Positions 14,793 through 22,810 of a DNA stretch of 64,000 bases are shown one piece after another. Positions within the stretch are counted from its first letter, which is position 1, and each line of letters starts with the position of its first letter. Below the pieces are notes generated by a model. It did not search any database. It was not told where the DNA came from and saw only the letters and a list, made by a program, of their open reading frames with translations. The stretch spans positions 1 to 64,000 of the forward strand of contig NZ_CADIKB010000023.1 of NCBI RefSeq assembly GCF_902859825.1, given 5' to 3'. This stretch comes from Paraburkholderia phenoliruptrix (GTDB lineage Bacteria; Pseudomonadota; Gammaproteobacteria; Burkholderiales; Burkholderiaceae). The translations under genes and the position numbers were made by a program.

Positions 14793-15230
14793 ATGCAACA
14801 ACGTCTCGATTTCTACAAAGCCGGTCCCGCTGCCATCAAGGCGATGCTCGGCCTCGAGGAACGCATCGGCAAATCGTCGATTGAAAAGTCGCTCGCCGAG
14901 CTGGTGCGCCTGCGCGCATCGCAGATCAACGGCTGTGCGTTCTGCGTCGACATGCATACCACCGACGCGCGCAAAGGCGGCGAAACCGAACGGCGTCTCG
15001 CGACGGTCGTCACCTGGCGCGAAACGCCCTTCTTCACGGACCGCGAACGCGCCGCGCTCGAATGGACGGAAGCGTTGACCCTCATCTCGCACGACCATGT
15101 GCCCGACGCCGTGTGGGAAGCCGTGCGCCCGCACTTCAGCGACGAGGAACTGGTCGACCTCACGCTGCTGGTGTCGGCCATCAACGCGTGGAACCGCTTT
15201 GCAATTTCCTTCCGCAAGATGCCCGAATGA
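14793..15230 (+). CDS. AhpD-like carboxymuconolactone decarboxylase-fold protein
   Basis: Protein of 145 residues of the AhpD/CMD fold. The signature NGCAFCVDMH has the redox CxxC pair and the histidine of the peroxidase proton relay, so a thiol peroxidase or related antioxidant role is more likely than ring-cleavage decarboxylation. AAGGAG precedes the ATG. Single gene, divergent from ferredoxin reductase. Confidence 0.86.
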   Translation: MQQRLDFYKAGPAAIKAMLGLEERIGKSSIEKSLAELVRLRASQINGCAFCVDMHTTDARKGGETERRLATVVTWRETPFFTDRERAALEWTEALTLISHDHVPDAVWEAVRPHFSDEELVDLTLLVSAINAWNRFAISFRKMPE

Positions 15231-15474
15231 GCGCGTCGGCGATTCCATAAGTCAGCAGCCCTCGCAAAGCCGCCTCGCGAATGCGTTCGCGGCGGCTGTG
15301 CTTTTTCCGGCCTGGCGCGTCGTTCTGCTCCCCGTTATTGCTGCGCGTCTTTCCCTCCGCGATTCTCGCGACTGATTGTTCCCACCGAGCTTGCCGCATC
15401 GCCCAATGCCGTATCATTGAAGCGTTCGCTGACAACCTTCGCTCAACCGGCGCGCGCCGGCCGCTTGCCATCAC

Positions 15475-16866
15475 ATGTCCAGGGATTCGTCGCACACCGC
15501 GCTGCTGTGGATAGTCGCCGCCGGTTTTTTCATGCAGTCGCTCGACACGACGATCGTCAACACCGCGCTGCCGTCCATCGCGCACAGCCTGCACGTCGCG
15601 CCGCTTGCGATGCAGCCGATCGTCGTCGCCTACACGCTGACGATGGCCATGCTCACGCCTGCCTCCGGCTGGCTTGCCGATCGCTTCGGCACGCGGCGCG
15701 TGTATTTCGCCGCCATCCTCATTTTCGTGATCGGCTCGATCTGCTGCGCAAGCGCGCCTACGCTCGGGCAACTCGTGCTCGCGCGCGTGCTGCAAGGCGT
15801 GGGCGGCTCGATGCTGCTGCCGATCGGACGCCTCGCCGTGCTGCGCAGCGTATCGGGCGAGCACTACGTGTCCGCACTCGCGTTCATTTCGGTCGCCGGT
15901 CAGCTCGGTCCGATCGCGGGGCCGACGCTCGGCGGCTGGTTCGTTCAGGCGATCACGTGGCACTGGATCTTTCTGATCAATGTGCCGATCGGCGTGGCCG
16001 GTCTTTACGCGGTGCAGCGCTTCCTGCCGGCGCACGGCAAGACGCAGGCGCCGCCGTTCGACTTCGTCGGCTGCGGGTTGCTGTCGCTCTCGATGATCGC
16101 ATTTTCGCTGGCCGTCGACGCGCCCGTGCCGACGCACGAGGCGGCGTGGTCGGCGGCGCTTTTCGCGCTCGCGGCGGTGAGCGCGCTCGCCTACATTCCG
16201 CACGCTAAGCGGCGGCGCGACCCGCTCTTCAAACTGTCGCTGTTCGGCGAGCCGAATTTCAGCGTGGGCCTGATCGGCAACCTGGTGTGCCGCATTGGCT
16301 CAAGCGCGGTGCCGTTTCTCGTGCCGTTGCTGTTGCAACTGCAGCTTGGCTACACGCCGCTGCATTCGGGTCTGATGATGCTGCCCGCGGCGCTCGCCGG
16401 CAGCGTCGCGAAACGCTGGATCGCGCCGCTCGTGCGGCGCTACGGCTATGACCTGTTCCTGCTCGTGAATACGCTCGTCGTCGGCTCGTCGATCGTGGCG
16501 TTTGCGTCGATCTCGCGCGGCACGCCGCTCATCGTCGAGATCGCGATTCTCGCGGTGTTCGGCGCGGCGAATTCCATGCAGTTCGCGGCCATGAACAGCG
16601 TCACGCTCAAGGGGCTCTCCCATGAGGACGCCGGCAGCGGCAACAGCCTCTTTTCAATGGTGCAGATGCTGGCGATCGGCCTCGGGGTGTCGATCGGCGG
16701 CGGACTCGTCAACCTGTTCGCCGCGCAATGGGGCTCGGCCGCGCTCGGCTTCCGGCTGAGCTTCGTGTGTGTCGGCGCGATCACGCTGATGTCGGCCTGG
16801 GTGTTCCGACGCCTCGATAGCGCGCCGGCGGTGCCAGCGCCCGCGAGCCAGGGCGCCGGTCGTTGA
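15475..16866 (+). CDS. mdtD: MFS multidrug transporter, MdtD-like (DHA2)
   Basis: Inner-membrane antiporter of 463 residues. By eye it aligns closely to E. coli MdtD through LWIVAAGFFMQSLDTTIVNTA, ASGWLADRFGTRRVYF, ARVLQGVGGSMLLPIGRL, ASSGNSLLSM-like segments near the end and similar total length. The start codon is ATG at 15475 without a good Shine-Dalgarno sequence. In E. coli mdtD belongs to an RND operon; here it stands alone, so the symbol reflects similarity, not context. Confidence 0.82.
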   Translation: MSRDSSHTALLWIVAAGFFMQSLDTTIVNTALPSIAHSLHVAPLAMQPIVVAYTLTMAMLTPASGWLADRFGTRRVYFAAILIFVIGSICCASAPTLGQLVLARVLQGVGGSMLLPIGRLAVLRSVSGEHYVSALAFISVAGQLGPIAGPTLGGWFVQAITWHWIFLINVPIGVAGLYAVQRFLPAHGKTQAPPFDFVGCGLLSLSMIAFSLAVDAPVPTHEAAWSAALFALAAVSALAYIPHAKRRRDPLFKLSLFGEPNFSVGLIGNLVCRIGSSAVPFLVPLLLQLQLGYTPLHSGLMMLPAALAGSVAKRWIAPLVRRYGYDLFLLVNTLVVGSSIVAFASISRGTPLIVEIAILAVFGAANSMQFAAMNSVTLKGLSHEDAGSGNSLFSMVQMLAIGLGVSIGGGLVNLFAAQWGSAALGFRLSFVCVGAITLMSAWVFRRLDSAPAVPAPASQGAGR

Positions 16867-17030
16867 ACCCGCATCGCCGGTAAAACGCGCTTGAACGGCG
16901 GCGCTACGCCCTGCTGCGCCGCCTCGCTATGCACCACGCATGATCGCCTCACGAGCCTTCGTGGCCGGGCTCGCCGCGCGGCGTTTCGCGTTAGCATGTA
17001 CGGTGTTTACCCATAAGAAAGGATTCTCCG

Positions 17031-17951
17031 ATGCCATTTGACGAGCGCATGCTGAACGGCATGGGCGTGCTGACAGCCATCGTCGACTGTGGAAGTTTCG
17101 CGGCCGCAGGCGTAGCGCTCGACATGTCGCAGTCGGGCGTGAGCCGTTCGGTGGCGCGGCTCGAGGCGCGGCTCGGCATCCGGCTGTTCGACCGCACGAC
17201 ACGCTCGGTCACGCTCACCGACGAAGGCCGGCGCTTCTATGAGCAGATCGTGCCGCTTCTGAGCGGGCTCGAGGAAGCCGCGGCATCTGCCGCGCAAGGC
17301 GCGACCGCCGTGCGCGGACGCCTGCGTGTGAACCTGGACCCGTTCTTCTCGCGCCTCGTGCTCGGGCCGCGGCTGGGCGGCTTTGTCGACAGGCATCCCG
17401 ATCTGCAGCTCGAACTGATCACGCGCGACCAGCTGGGCGATATGGTCAGCGACGGTTTCGACGTCGCGATCCGTTTTGGCGAGCCGCCGGTGTCGTCACT
17501 GATCGCGCGCAAGCTGCTGGACACGCGCGTTCTTACCGTCGCGGCGCCCGCGTATCTGAAGAAACACGGGCACCCGGCGAACCCCGCCGAACTGGAAAGC
17601 GGCCAGCATGCGTGCATCAAATTTCGCGATCCGCTCACCGGTTACCCGTTCAGCTGGGAGTTTCATCGCGGCCGCAAAAAAATGGTCATCACACCGCAAG
17701 GCCGCCTGACCGTGAACGACGTGGGCACGCTGCACAGCGTGTGCACCGCGGGCCAAGGCGTCGCGCAGATTCTCGCGCTCGGCGCGGAGTCGCTGCTCGG
17801 GAGCGGCAAAATGGTCGAGCTTTTTCCCGATTGGGGCGACGAGGTCTACCCGCTGTATGCGCTCTACCCGTCGCGGCATCATCCGCCGGCCAAGGTGCGT
17901 GCCTTTCTCGATTTCATCGTTTCGCTGACGGGCTCCGCCCAGGCCGGGTGA
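17031..17951 (+). CDS. LysR-family transcriptional regulator
   Basis: Protein of 306 residues with an N-terminal winged helix (AAAGVALDMSQSGVSRSVARLEARLGIRLFDRTTRSV) and a periplasmic-binding-like effector domain. AAAGGA lies upstream of ATG 17031. Downstream of the MdtD-like pump in the same direction with about 165 nt between; no divergent gene, so the target cannot be guessed. A degenerate 12-bp tandem repeat covers its stop codon region. Confidence 0.88.
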   Translation: MPFDERMLNGMGVLTAIVDCGSFAAAGVALDMSQSGVSRSVARLEARLGIRLFDRTTRSVTLTDEGRRFYEQIVPLLSGLEEAAASAAQGATAVRGRLRVNLDPFFSRLVLGPRLGGFVDRHPDLQLELITRDQLGDMVSDGFDVAIRFGEPPVSSLIARKLLDTRVLTVAAPAYLKKHGHPANPAELESGQHACIKFRDPLTGYPFSWEFHRGRKKMVITPQGRLTVNDVGTLHSVCTAGQGVAQILALGAESLLGSGKMVELFPDWGDEVYPLYALYPSRHHPPAKVRAFLDFIVSLTGSAQAG

Positions 17952-18009
17952 AAGGACGGGCAAAAGGCCGAATGAAAGGCCGAATGAAGGGCCAAATAAA
18001 GGCCGAATA
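17951..18009 (+). repeat. Five degenerate 12-bp tandem repeats
   Basis: Consecutive units AAAGGACGGGCA, AAAGGCCGAATG, AAAGGCCGAATG, AAGGGCCAAATA, AAGGCCGAATA, directly after the LysR stop codon. Two units are identical. Confidence 0.8.
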
Positions 18010-18066
18010 AAGGCGCCAGGCCCGGGCTTTGCTCCATCAGCAACGTGTTCAAACGAGGAGAAAGCC

Positions 18067-18246
18067 ATGGCCGAGCCCAAGCAGCCGAGCAACGAAAAGC
18101 CGGACGACATTGCTCATCCGCATCCCGCAGTCCATAGCGACAACGAAAAGAGCAAGCTGCCGCCACGCGGCGACGAAGGGCGCAACCAGTCGCCGGCCGA
18201 CCGTCCTGGCCAGAAGCCGGGCGAAGGCGAGCCGTCAGTCGGTTGA
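18067..18246 (+). CDS. Small hydrophilic Pro/Glu/Lys-rich protein, unknown
   Basis: Fifty-nine residues starting MAEPKQPSNEKPDDIAHPHP, with no hydrophobic segment and high Pro, Asp, Glu, Lys and Gly content, so probably disordered and cytoplasmic. GAGGAGAAAGCC before ATG 18067 is a strong ribosome binding site, and an intrinsic terminator lies 20 nt after the stop, so this is a bounded gene. No family recognised. Confidence 0.65.
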   Translation: MAEPKQPSNEKPDDIAHPHPAVHSDNEKSKLPPRGDEGRNQSPADRPGQKPGEGEPSVG

Positions 18247-18266
18247 AATTAAGCGCGTGTCTGGAA

Positions 18267-18312
18267 GCGGCTTTGCTGCGTTTTGGCCGGCAAAGCCGCA
18301 TAAATTTTTCCC
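18267..18312 (+). terminator. Intrinsic terminator of the 59-residue gene
   Basis: GCGGCTTTGC (18267-18276) pairs with GCAAAGCCGC (18290-18299), followed by ATAAATTTTT. Confidence 0.82.
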
Positions 18313-18458
18313 TTTCAGCAGCTTTCATACAGCAGACATTTTTTCCGTTTTTTTACCGAATATTTTTTCGGCGCGATGCACTACTTTTCTGCTTGCAGCG
18401 ATGTATGCGAACAAGCAACCGGCTGCCGCCCCTTCAACAGATAACAAAGGCGACGCCC

Positions 18459-19616
18459 ATGTCCATCCCCGTGCCCTCCGCCGAATCCGCCCAGGTGTCG
18501 ATCTGCGTGCCGACCTGCAATCGGCCGGAATTGATCACCGAGTGCATCGACTCCTGTCTCGCACAGACCTACGGCAATGTGGAAATCGTGATCGGCGACG
18601 ATTCGAGCGACGCGCGCACCGAGCAGCTTCTGGCGTCGAGATATCAAGAGGCGTTGAACGAACGCCGCATCCGCTACGTGAGGAACGAGCCGCCGCTCGG
18701 CCAGGCGCGCAATGTGGCGAGTCTGTTCGGACGCGCGCGCGGCGACAAGATTCTGCTGATTCACGACGACGACCTCCTCACCACCGATGCCGTGGAAAAA
18801 CTGCTGTCGCTGTGGACACTGCATCCGCGGCTCGACGCTGCGTTCGGCGCCCAGTACGAAGCCGACCACAGCGGCGCGATCGACCTCGACGCGAGTGCGC
18901 GGCTCAACGCGGCGTTCAGGCGCACGAAGGACGCCGAAGGCCTGCAGCCGCTGCCGGGCAGGACCGGCTTGATCCAGATGTTTCCGAACAACGGCTGGAT
19001 GGCGGACGCGCGGCTCGTCAAGCGTATCGGGTATGGGGAGCAATACGGCGCGTGCTGCGATTTCGTGTTCGGCACGGAACTCTGCCTCGCGGCGCGCGAG
19101 GTGTTTTATCTGCATGACTACGTTTCGGTGTATCGCAAGACAGCAAGTTCGATCTCGCACAGCACGCGCGGAACGGCAGCGGCTGCGACCCTTGCCGCCT
19201 ATGCGTTCGTCAAGAAACTCAAGCTTCCGCCGCAATTGGAGCCGTCGCGCAGGGTTGCGCTGCGGCGCCTCGCGCCGATTGTCGTGTCCGTGCATGCCAG
19301 AAACCGTCAGGCGCGGCTGGGTCTTAAGATCGCGCTCGGTCATCTGTTCGCGTATCGCTATGGGCTGAGCGCGCGGCTTTATTACCATCTGCTGATGCTC
19401 TCGCGCGCTGCCGCGAGCGCGCGCGAACGCGCCGCCGGGATGGCGGTCGCGTCGCCTGAGGCAAGCGCGACGGCGGTGACGGCGGTGACGGCGGCCACGG
19501 CCGTCACGACAGTAGCAGCCAGTGTGACTGCAACGGCCCCGCTGAGTGGCGAAGCCGGCGCGATAGTGAAGGATCTCGTCGCAGAATGGGCCGCCGATAC
19601 GACCGACTCCCTTTAA
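18459..19616 (+). CDS. Family 2 glycosyltransferase
   Basis: Protein of 385 residues with a GT-A domain: VSICVPTCNRPELITECIDS at the N-terminus, then GDDSSD, and the metal-binding HDDD (DxD-type) motif after ILLI. It would transfer a sugar from a nucleotide sugar to a surface polysaccharide or lipid. The last 60 residues include a Thr/Ala/Val-rich run (TAVTAVTAATAVTTVAASV) encoded by imperfect GACGGCGGT repeats, atypical for the family. The start at 18459 has AAAGG upstream; the longer ORF from 18243 runs through the terminator of the previous gene and is rejected. It follows a 200-nt AT-rich stretch that probably holds the promoter. It stands alone, not in a polysaccharide cluster. Confidence 0.82.
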   Translation: MSIPVPSAESAQVSICVPTCNRPELITECIDSCLAQTYGNVEIVIGDDSSDARTEQLLASRYQEALNERRIRYVRNEPPLGQARNVASLFGRARGDKILLIHDDDLLTTDAVEKLLSLWTLHPRLDAAFGAQYEADHSGAIDLDASARLNAAFRRTKDAEGLQPLPGRTGLIQMFPNNGWMADARLVKRIGYGEQYGACCDFVFGTELCLAAREVFYLHDYVSVYRKTASSISHSTRGTAAAATLAAYAFVKKLKLPPQLEPSRRVALRRLAPIVVSVHARNRQARLGLKIALGHLFAYRYGLSARLYYHLLMLSRAAASARERAAGMAVASPEASATAVTAVTAATAVTTVAASVTATAPLSGEAGAIVKDLVAEWAADTTDSL

Positions 19617-19765
19617 CGGGTAAGGCGCTGTGCCGCCGGCACCGGCCGTCAGCGCGTTTTCTGCTAAGCATCCTCTGCTTAGCAAAGGCGTATTTGTTGC
19701 TTGGACTCGCCCGCGCCGCTGATTACGATGAACCGGACACGTCATCAGCGCCGAGGTGAGTCGCC

Positions 19766-19987
19766 ATGTCCGAGAGTGCCTGTTTCAAGCCGCGCGTCAT
19801 CGAGCCGGTCGCCGAGAATCAGCCCGAGGGATTGGGGCTCGCGGTGGAGTTGTGGCTCGCCCAACCCATCGACGGGATTGCCGGGCGAGCCGTGCAGATT
19901 CACCTGCGCAGCAACGCGAAAATGGCACAAGCAGAAGCGCTGCGCGATCTGCTGCACGTGCTCGGCACCGGGATCGTGGTGGCCTGA
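19766..19987 (+). CDS. Small protein, unknown (73 residues)
   Basis: Begins MSESACFKPRVIEPVAENQP; predicted soluble, alpha/beta mix, ending in a hydrophobic LLHVLGTGIVVA. GAGGTGA lies upstream of the ATG. No family recognised. Converges with the MHS-family transporter across a 9-bp stem hairpin. Confidence 0.65.
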   Translation: MSESACFKPRVIEPVAENQPEGLGLAVELWLAQPIDGIAGRAVQIHLRSNAKMAQAEALRDLLHVLGTGIVVA

Positions 19988-20059
19988 GGCCGACGGGCTA
20001 TGCAGCGCCTGGTGTTAGATGCGACGCATAGCCAGGCCGCACACGCGGCGCGCGATGAA

Positions 20060-20083
20060 CGCGTGATCAAGCGTGATCACGCG
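20060..20083. terminator. Hairpin between convergent genes
   Basis: CGCGTGATC (20060-20068) pairs with GATCACGCG (20075-20083). It lies 11 nt past the stop of the minus-strand transporter. No U tract. Confidence 0.5.
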
Positions 20084-20093
20084 CGCCCCGCGC

Positions 20094-21398
20094 TCACGGT
20101 TCGTGGCGCAGATATCCCTCTTTCGACGGGTCACGCATGCGCAGTGCGACAAGGCCCGCCACCGCGCAGAGGAACGTCACGTACCAGTAGAACATGGACT
20201 CGTTGCCGATCGACTTGAGCCACAGCGCCACATATTCCGCCGAGCCGCCGAAAATCGCATTGGCGACCGCATACGAGAGGCCGACGCCGAGCGCGCGCAC
20301 TTCCGGCGGGAACATTTCGGCCTTGATGAGACCGCTGATCGACGTATAGAAGCTGACGATCGCCAGCGCCACCACGACAAGGCCGAACGCCGCGAACGGG
20401 CTCGTCACGTCCTTGAGCGCATGCAGCAGCGGCACCGTGCCGATGGTTGCAAGAAGGCCGAAGCACAGCATCGAATTGCGGCGGCCGATGCGGTCCGACA
20501 GCGCGCCGAACAGCGGTTGAATCAGCATGTAGACGAAGAGCGCCCCGGTCATCACGTTGCTCGCGGTCTTTGCGTTCATGCCCGCCGTGTTCACCAGATA
20601 TTTCTGCATGTAGGTGGTGAACGTGTAGAAGATCAGCGAGCCGCCGGCCGTGAAGCCGAGCACGGTCAGAAACGCCACGCGGTGCTGCCACAGGCCGCGC
20701 AGCGTGCCCGCTTCCTTGCGCTGACGCGTCGCGGCGGTGGTGGTTTCATCGAGCGATTTGCGCAGATAGAGCGCGACCAGCGCGGCGATCGCGCCGATCA
20801 CAAACGGCACGCGCCAGCCCCAGGCCTTCAGCTCGGCGTTGGAAAGCGTCTGCTGCAGGATCACCAGCACGAGCAGCGCGCACAGCTGGCCGCCGATCAG
20901 CGTCACGTACTGGAACGACGCGAAGAAGCCGCGCCGCCCTTTCAGCGCGACTTCACTCATATAGGTTGCGCTCGTGCCGTATTCGCCGCCGACCGACAGG
21001 CCCTGGAACAGCCGCGCGACCAGCAGCAGCGCGGGCGCGAGCGCGCCGATCTGCGCGTAGGTCGGCAGCACGGCGATCACGAGGGAGCCGCCGCACATCA
21101 TGAACACCGACACCATCATCGCGGTGCGGCGGCCATGTTTGTCGGCGAGACGGCCGAAGAACCAGCCGCCGATGGGCCGCATCAGGAAGCCCGCCGCAAA
21201 CACGCCGGCGGTGTTCAGCAACTGCGTGGTGGTGTTGCCGCTCGGGAAAAACGCGGGCGCGAAGTACAGCGCGCAAAACGAGTAGACATAAAAATCGAAC
21301 CACTCGACGAGATTGCCCGAAGACGCACCGACGATCGCAAAAATGCGGCGCCGTGTGTCGTGGGCGGAGGCCACGCTGTGGTCTGTGAGGTCGGTCAT
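20094..21398 (-). CDS. MFS metabolite:H+ symporter (MHS family)
   Basis: Twelve-helix transporter of 434 residues. GNLVEWFDFYVYSFCALYFA in helix 1 and RPIGGWFFGRLADKHGRR are the MHS signatures shared by alpha-ketoglutarate (KgtP), citrate, shikimate and dicarboxylate carriers. The start at 21398 has GGAAG upstream; an upstream in-frame extension lacks the family N-terminus. No catabolic genes flank it, so the substrate (probably a small carboxylate) is a guess from family membership. Confidence 0.85.
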   Translation of the reverse strand: MTDLTDHSVASAHDTRRRIFAIVGASSGNLVEWFDFYVYSFCALYFAPAFFPSGNTTTQLLNTAGVFAAGFLMRPIGGWFFGRLADKHGRRTAMMVSVFMMCGGSLVIAVLPTYAQIGALAPALLLVARLFQGLSVGGEYGTSATYMSEVALKGRRGFFASFQYVTLIGGQLCALLVLVILQQTLSNAELKAWGWRVPFVIGAIAALVALYLRKSLDETTTAATRQRKEAGTLRGLWQHRVAFLTVLGFTAGGSLIFYTFTTYMQKYLVNTAGMNAKTASNVMTGALFVYMLIQPLFGALSDRIGRRNSMLCFGLLATIGTVPLLHALKDVTSPFAAFGLVVVALAIVSFYTSISGLIKAEMFPPEVRALGVGLSYAVANAIFGGSAEYVALWLKSIGNESMFYWYVTFLCAVAGLVALRMRDPSKEGYLRHEP

Positions 21399-21549
21399 AT
21401 TGTGTCTTCCTTGTCTCTTGAACGGAGGTGGCGGTCGTGGCGCCGCCTTCATCACGCGATTTTCAGCGTGCGCGAATTTTACAGAATCGCAAGCAGAAGT
21501 TGGGACAGTTTGTGAGCGATGGTGTCCGGCGCTGCGGCCGGCTGCGCGT

Positions 21550-22602
21550 TCAACCCGGGAGCCCGCTTTCGAGTTCCGCGAGACCGGCTTCATGCGCATC
21601 GCGCATCAGCGCCTCGACCTCGGGCAGCGTGCGGCGCACAAGCGCGCGCGCGGAGCGTGGCAGTTCCGCGCAGGCGTCTTCGATGTCCCCCGTGCGATGC
21701 TCGCCCAGCATGGCCAGCAACACCGACGCCTGACGCACGTCCTTTTGCGATTTCACGAGCGTATTGGTGCGAAGCCGCGAGACGAGCAGCTTGTGGATCG
21801 CGAAACGCGCGGGCTCGGGCACGCGCACGGGCACCGCGCCGTGCCGCGAGATGAGCGTGCCTGTTTGCGCCTTGCCGAGCAGATACGCGAGGTAAGGCAA
21901 GCCGGTTGCATGGGCGTTGAGCTCGGCCACCGGCACCGTGGGAAATGTGTCGTCGCGCGAAGGAACCAGCAGATCGACATGAAAACGCGACTTGCCGGCC
22001 TCCGTGTAGGAGGTGGACGGTTCGCCGCGTTTCAGGGCAGGCACCGGCACGAAGTTGATGCCGGTTTCCTTGAGCATCGCGAGCAGCCCGCCTTGCGGCG
22101 GATTGGCCAGCGCGAGCTGATGGCGGCGCGCGATGTCGATATCTTCCGTCTCGTACGACACGGCCCGGATGCCGAGCGAGTTCAGGATGACCGCATACGC
22201 ATGCGATCCGACAAGCACGGCGCCCGCCTCGAAGAGGCCATAGTTATAGAGCACGCCGACCGTCGCATAGGTCTTGTTGTCCGCGAGCTGGAAGCCGAGC
22301 TTGCTCAGATCGCGGATGCGGCCGATCAGATCCTTGCCTAGTTCGATGCGCCGGCGCACCTGCTCCACGCGCGCATCGACCTCCGGGTCGCCCTGCGGGC
22401 CGCCGAGGCTCTCTTCCTGCCGGCGCCCTTCCGGGCCCATGTACTGGCGCGCGTAGTAGACAGCGCCGCCGCGCTTGTGCTCGATGATCGTGCCGGGCGC
22501 GCCCATGAGCACCCTGTCCTGGGTGCTGGCGGCCTGCTCGACGTTGGCGAACTGCGAGCAGTAGGCCTGCTCGTGTTGCTCGTATAGAGGAAAGGGTGAC
22601 AT
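21550..22602 (-). CDS. GSU2403-family nucleotidyltransferase-fold protein
   Basis: Protein of 350 residues matching the NTP_transf_8 (GSU2403) family: a central nucleotidyltransferase core with GSHAYAVILNSLGI and an acidic ETEDIDIARR, which supplies the metal-binding Asp pair. The fold is related to AbiEii-type toxins and nucleotidylyltransferases; the natural substrate is unknown. ATG 22602 has no Shine-Dalgarno sequence; the sequence just before it is an AT-rich palindrome. No AbiEi-like antitoxin or other partner is encoded on either side. Confidence 0.8.
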   Translation of the reverse strand: MSPFPLYEQHEQAYCSQFANVEQAASTQDRVLMGAPGTIIEHKRGGAVYYARQYMGPEGRRQEESLGGPQGDPEVDARVEQVRRRIELGKDLIGRIRDLSKLGFQLADNKTYATVGVLYNYGLFEAGAVLVGSHAYAVILNSLGIRAVSYETEDIDIARRHQLALANPPQGGLLAMLKETGINFVPVPALKRGEPSTSYTEAGKSRFHVDLLVPSRDDTFPTVPVAELNAHATGLPYLAYLLGKAQTGTLISRHGAVPVRVPEPARFAIHKLLVSRLRTNTLVKSQKDVRQASVLLAMLGEHRTGDIEDACAELPRSARALVRRTLPEVEALMRDAHEAGLAELESGLPG

Positions 22603-22605
22603 GGC

Positions 22606-22638
22606 TTTTTCAGTAATTTTTTATATTTTACTGAAAAA
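22606..22638. promoter_or_regulatory. Palindrome 1 before the nucleotidyltransferase
   Basis: TTTTTCAGTAA (22606-22616) and TTACTGAAAAA (22628-22638) are perfect 11-bp arms around an 11-bp AT-only spacer. It ends 3 nt from the start codon, covers the likely -10 region, and is far more AT-rich than its surroundings. Confidence 0.7.
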
Positions 22639-22652
22639 CGGCCCGACGCCAC

Positions 22653-22686
22653 GTTTTTCAGCAGTTTTGCTAAAATTACTGAAAAC
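22653..22686. promoter_or_regulatory. Palindrome 2 before the nucleotidyltransferase
   Basis: A second, imperfect copy: GTTTTTCAG (22653-22661) against CTGAAAAC (22679-22686), with an inner AGCA-GTTT-TGCT. Same half-site (TTTTCAG) as palindrome 1, centred 47 bp away. Confidence 0.6.
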
Positions 22687-22722
22687 ATCTTCTGCTTGGC
22701 TGCCGTGTCCTGCCATGAAAAA

Positions 22723-22750
22723 GCCCCCGCAAGCGTGCGCTTCCGGGGGC
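22723..22750 (-). terminator. Terminator of the prkA-yeaH-spoVR operon
   Basis: GCCCCCG (22723-22729) pairs with CGGGGGC (22744-22750), with an inner AAGCG/CGCTT. On the minus strand it is followed by a run of five T residues. Confidence 0.75.
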
Positions 22751-22810
22751 CCGATCATGCTTCGAGGATGGCCCTGCAAGGCGCCGGCCGGTTCTTACGG
22801 CGGCACGCCG

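Noticed and set aside
20073..21515. Plus-strand ORF opposite the MHS transporter
   Set aside because: Antisense shadow of a clearly coding frame.
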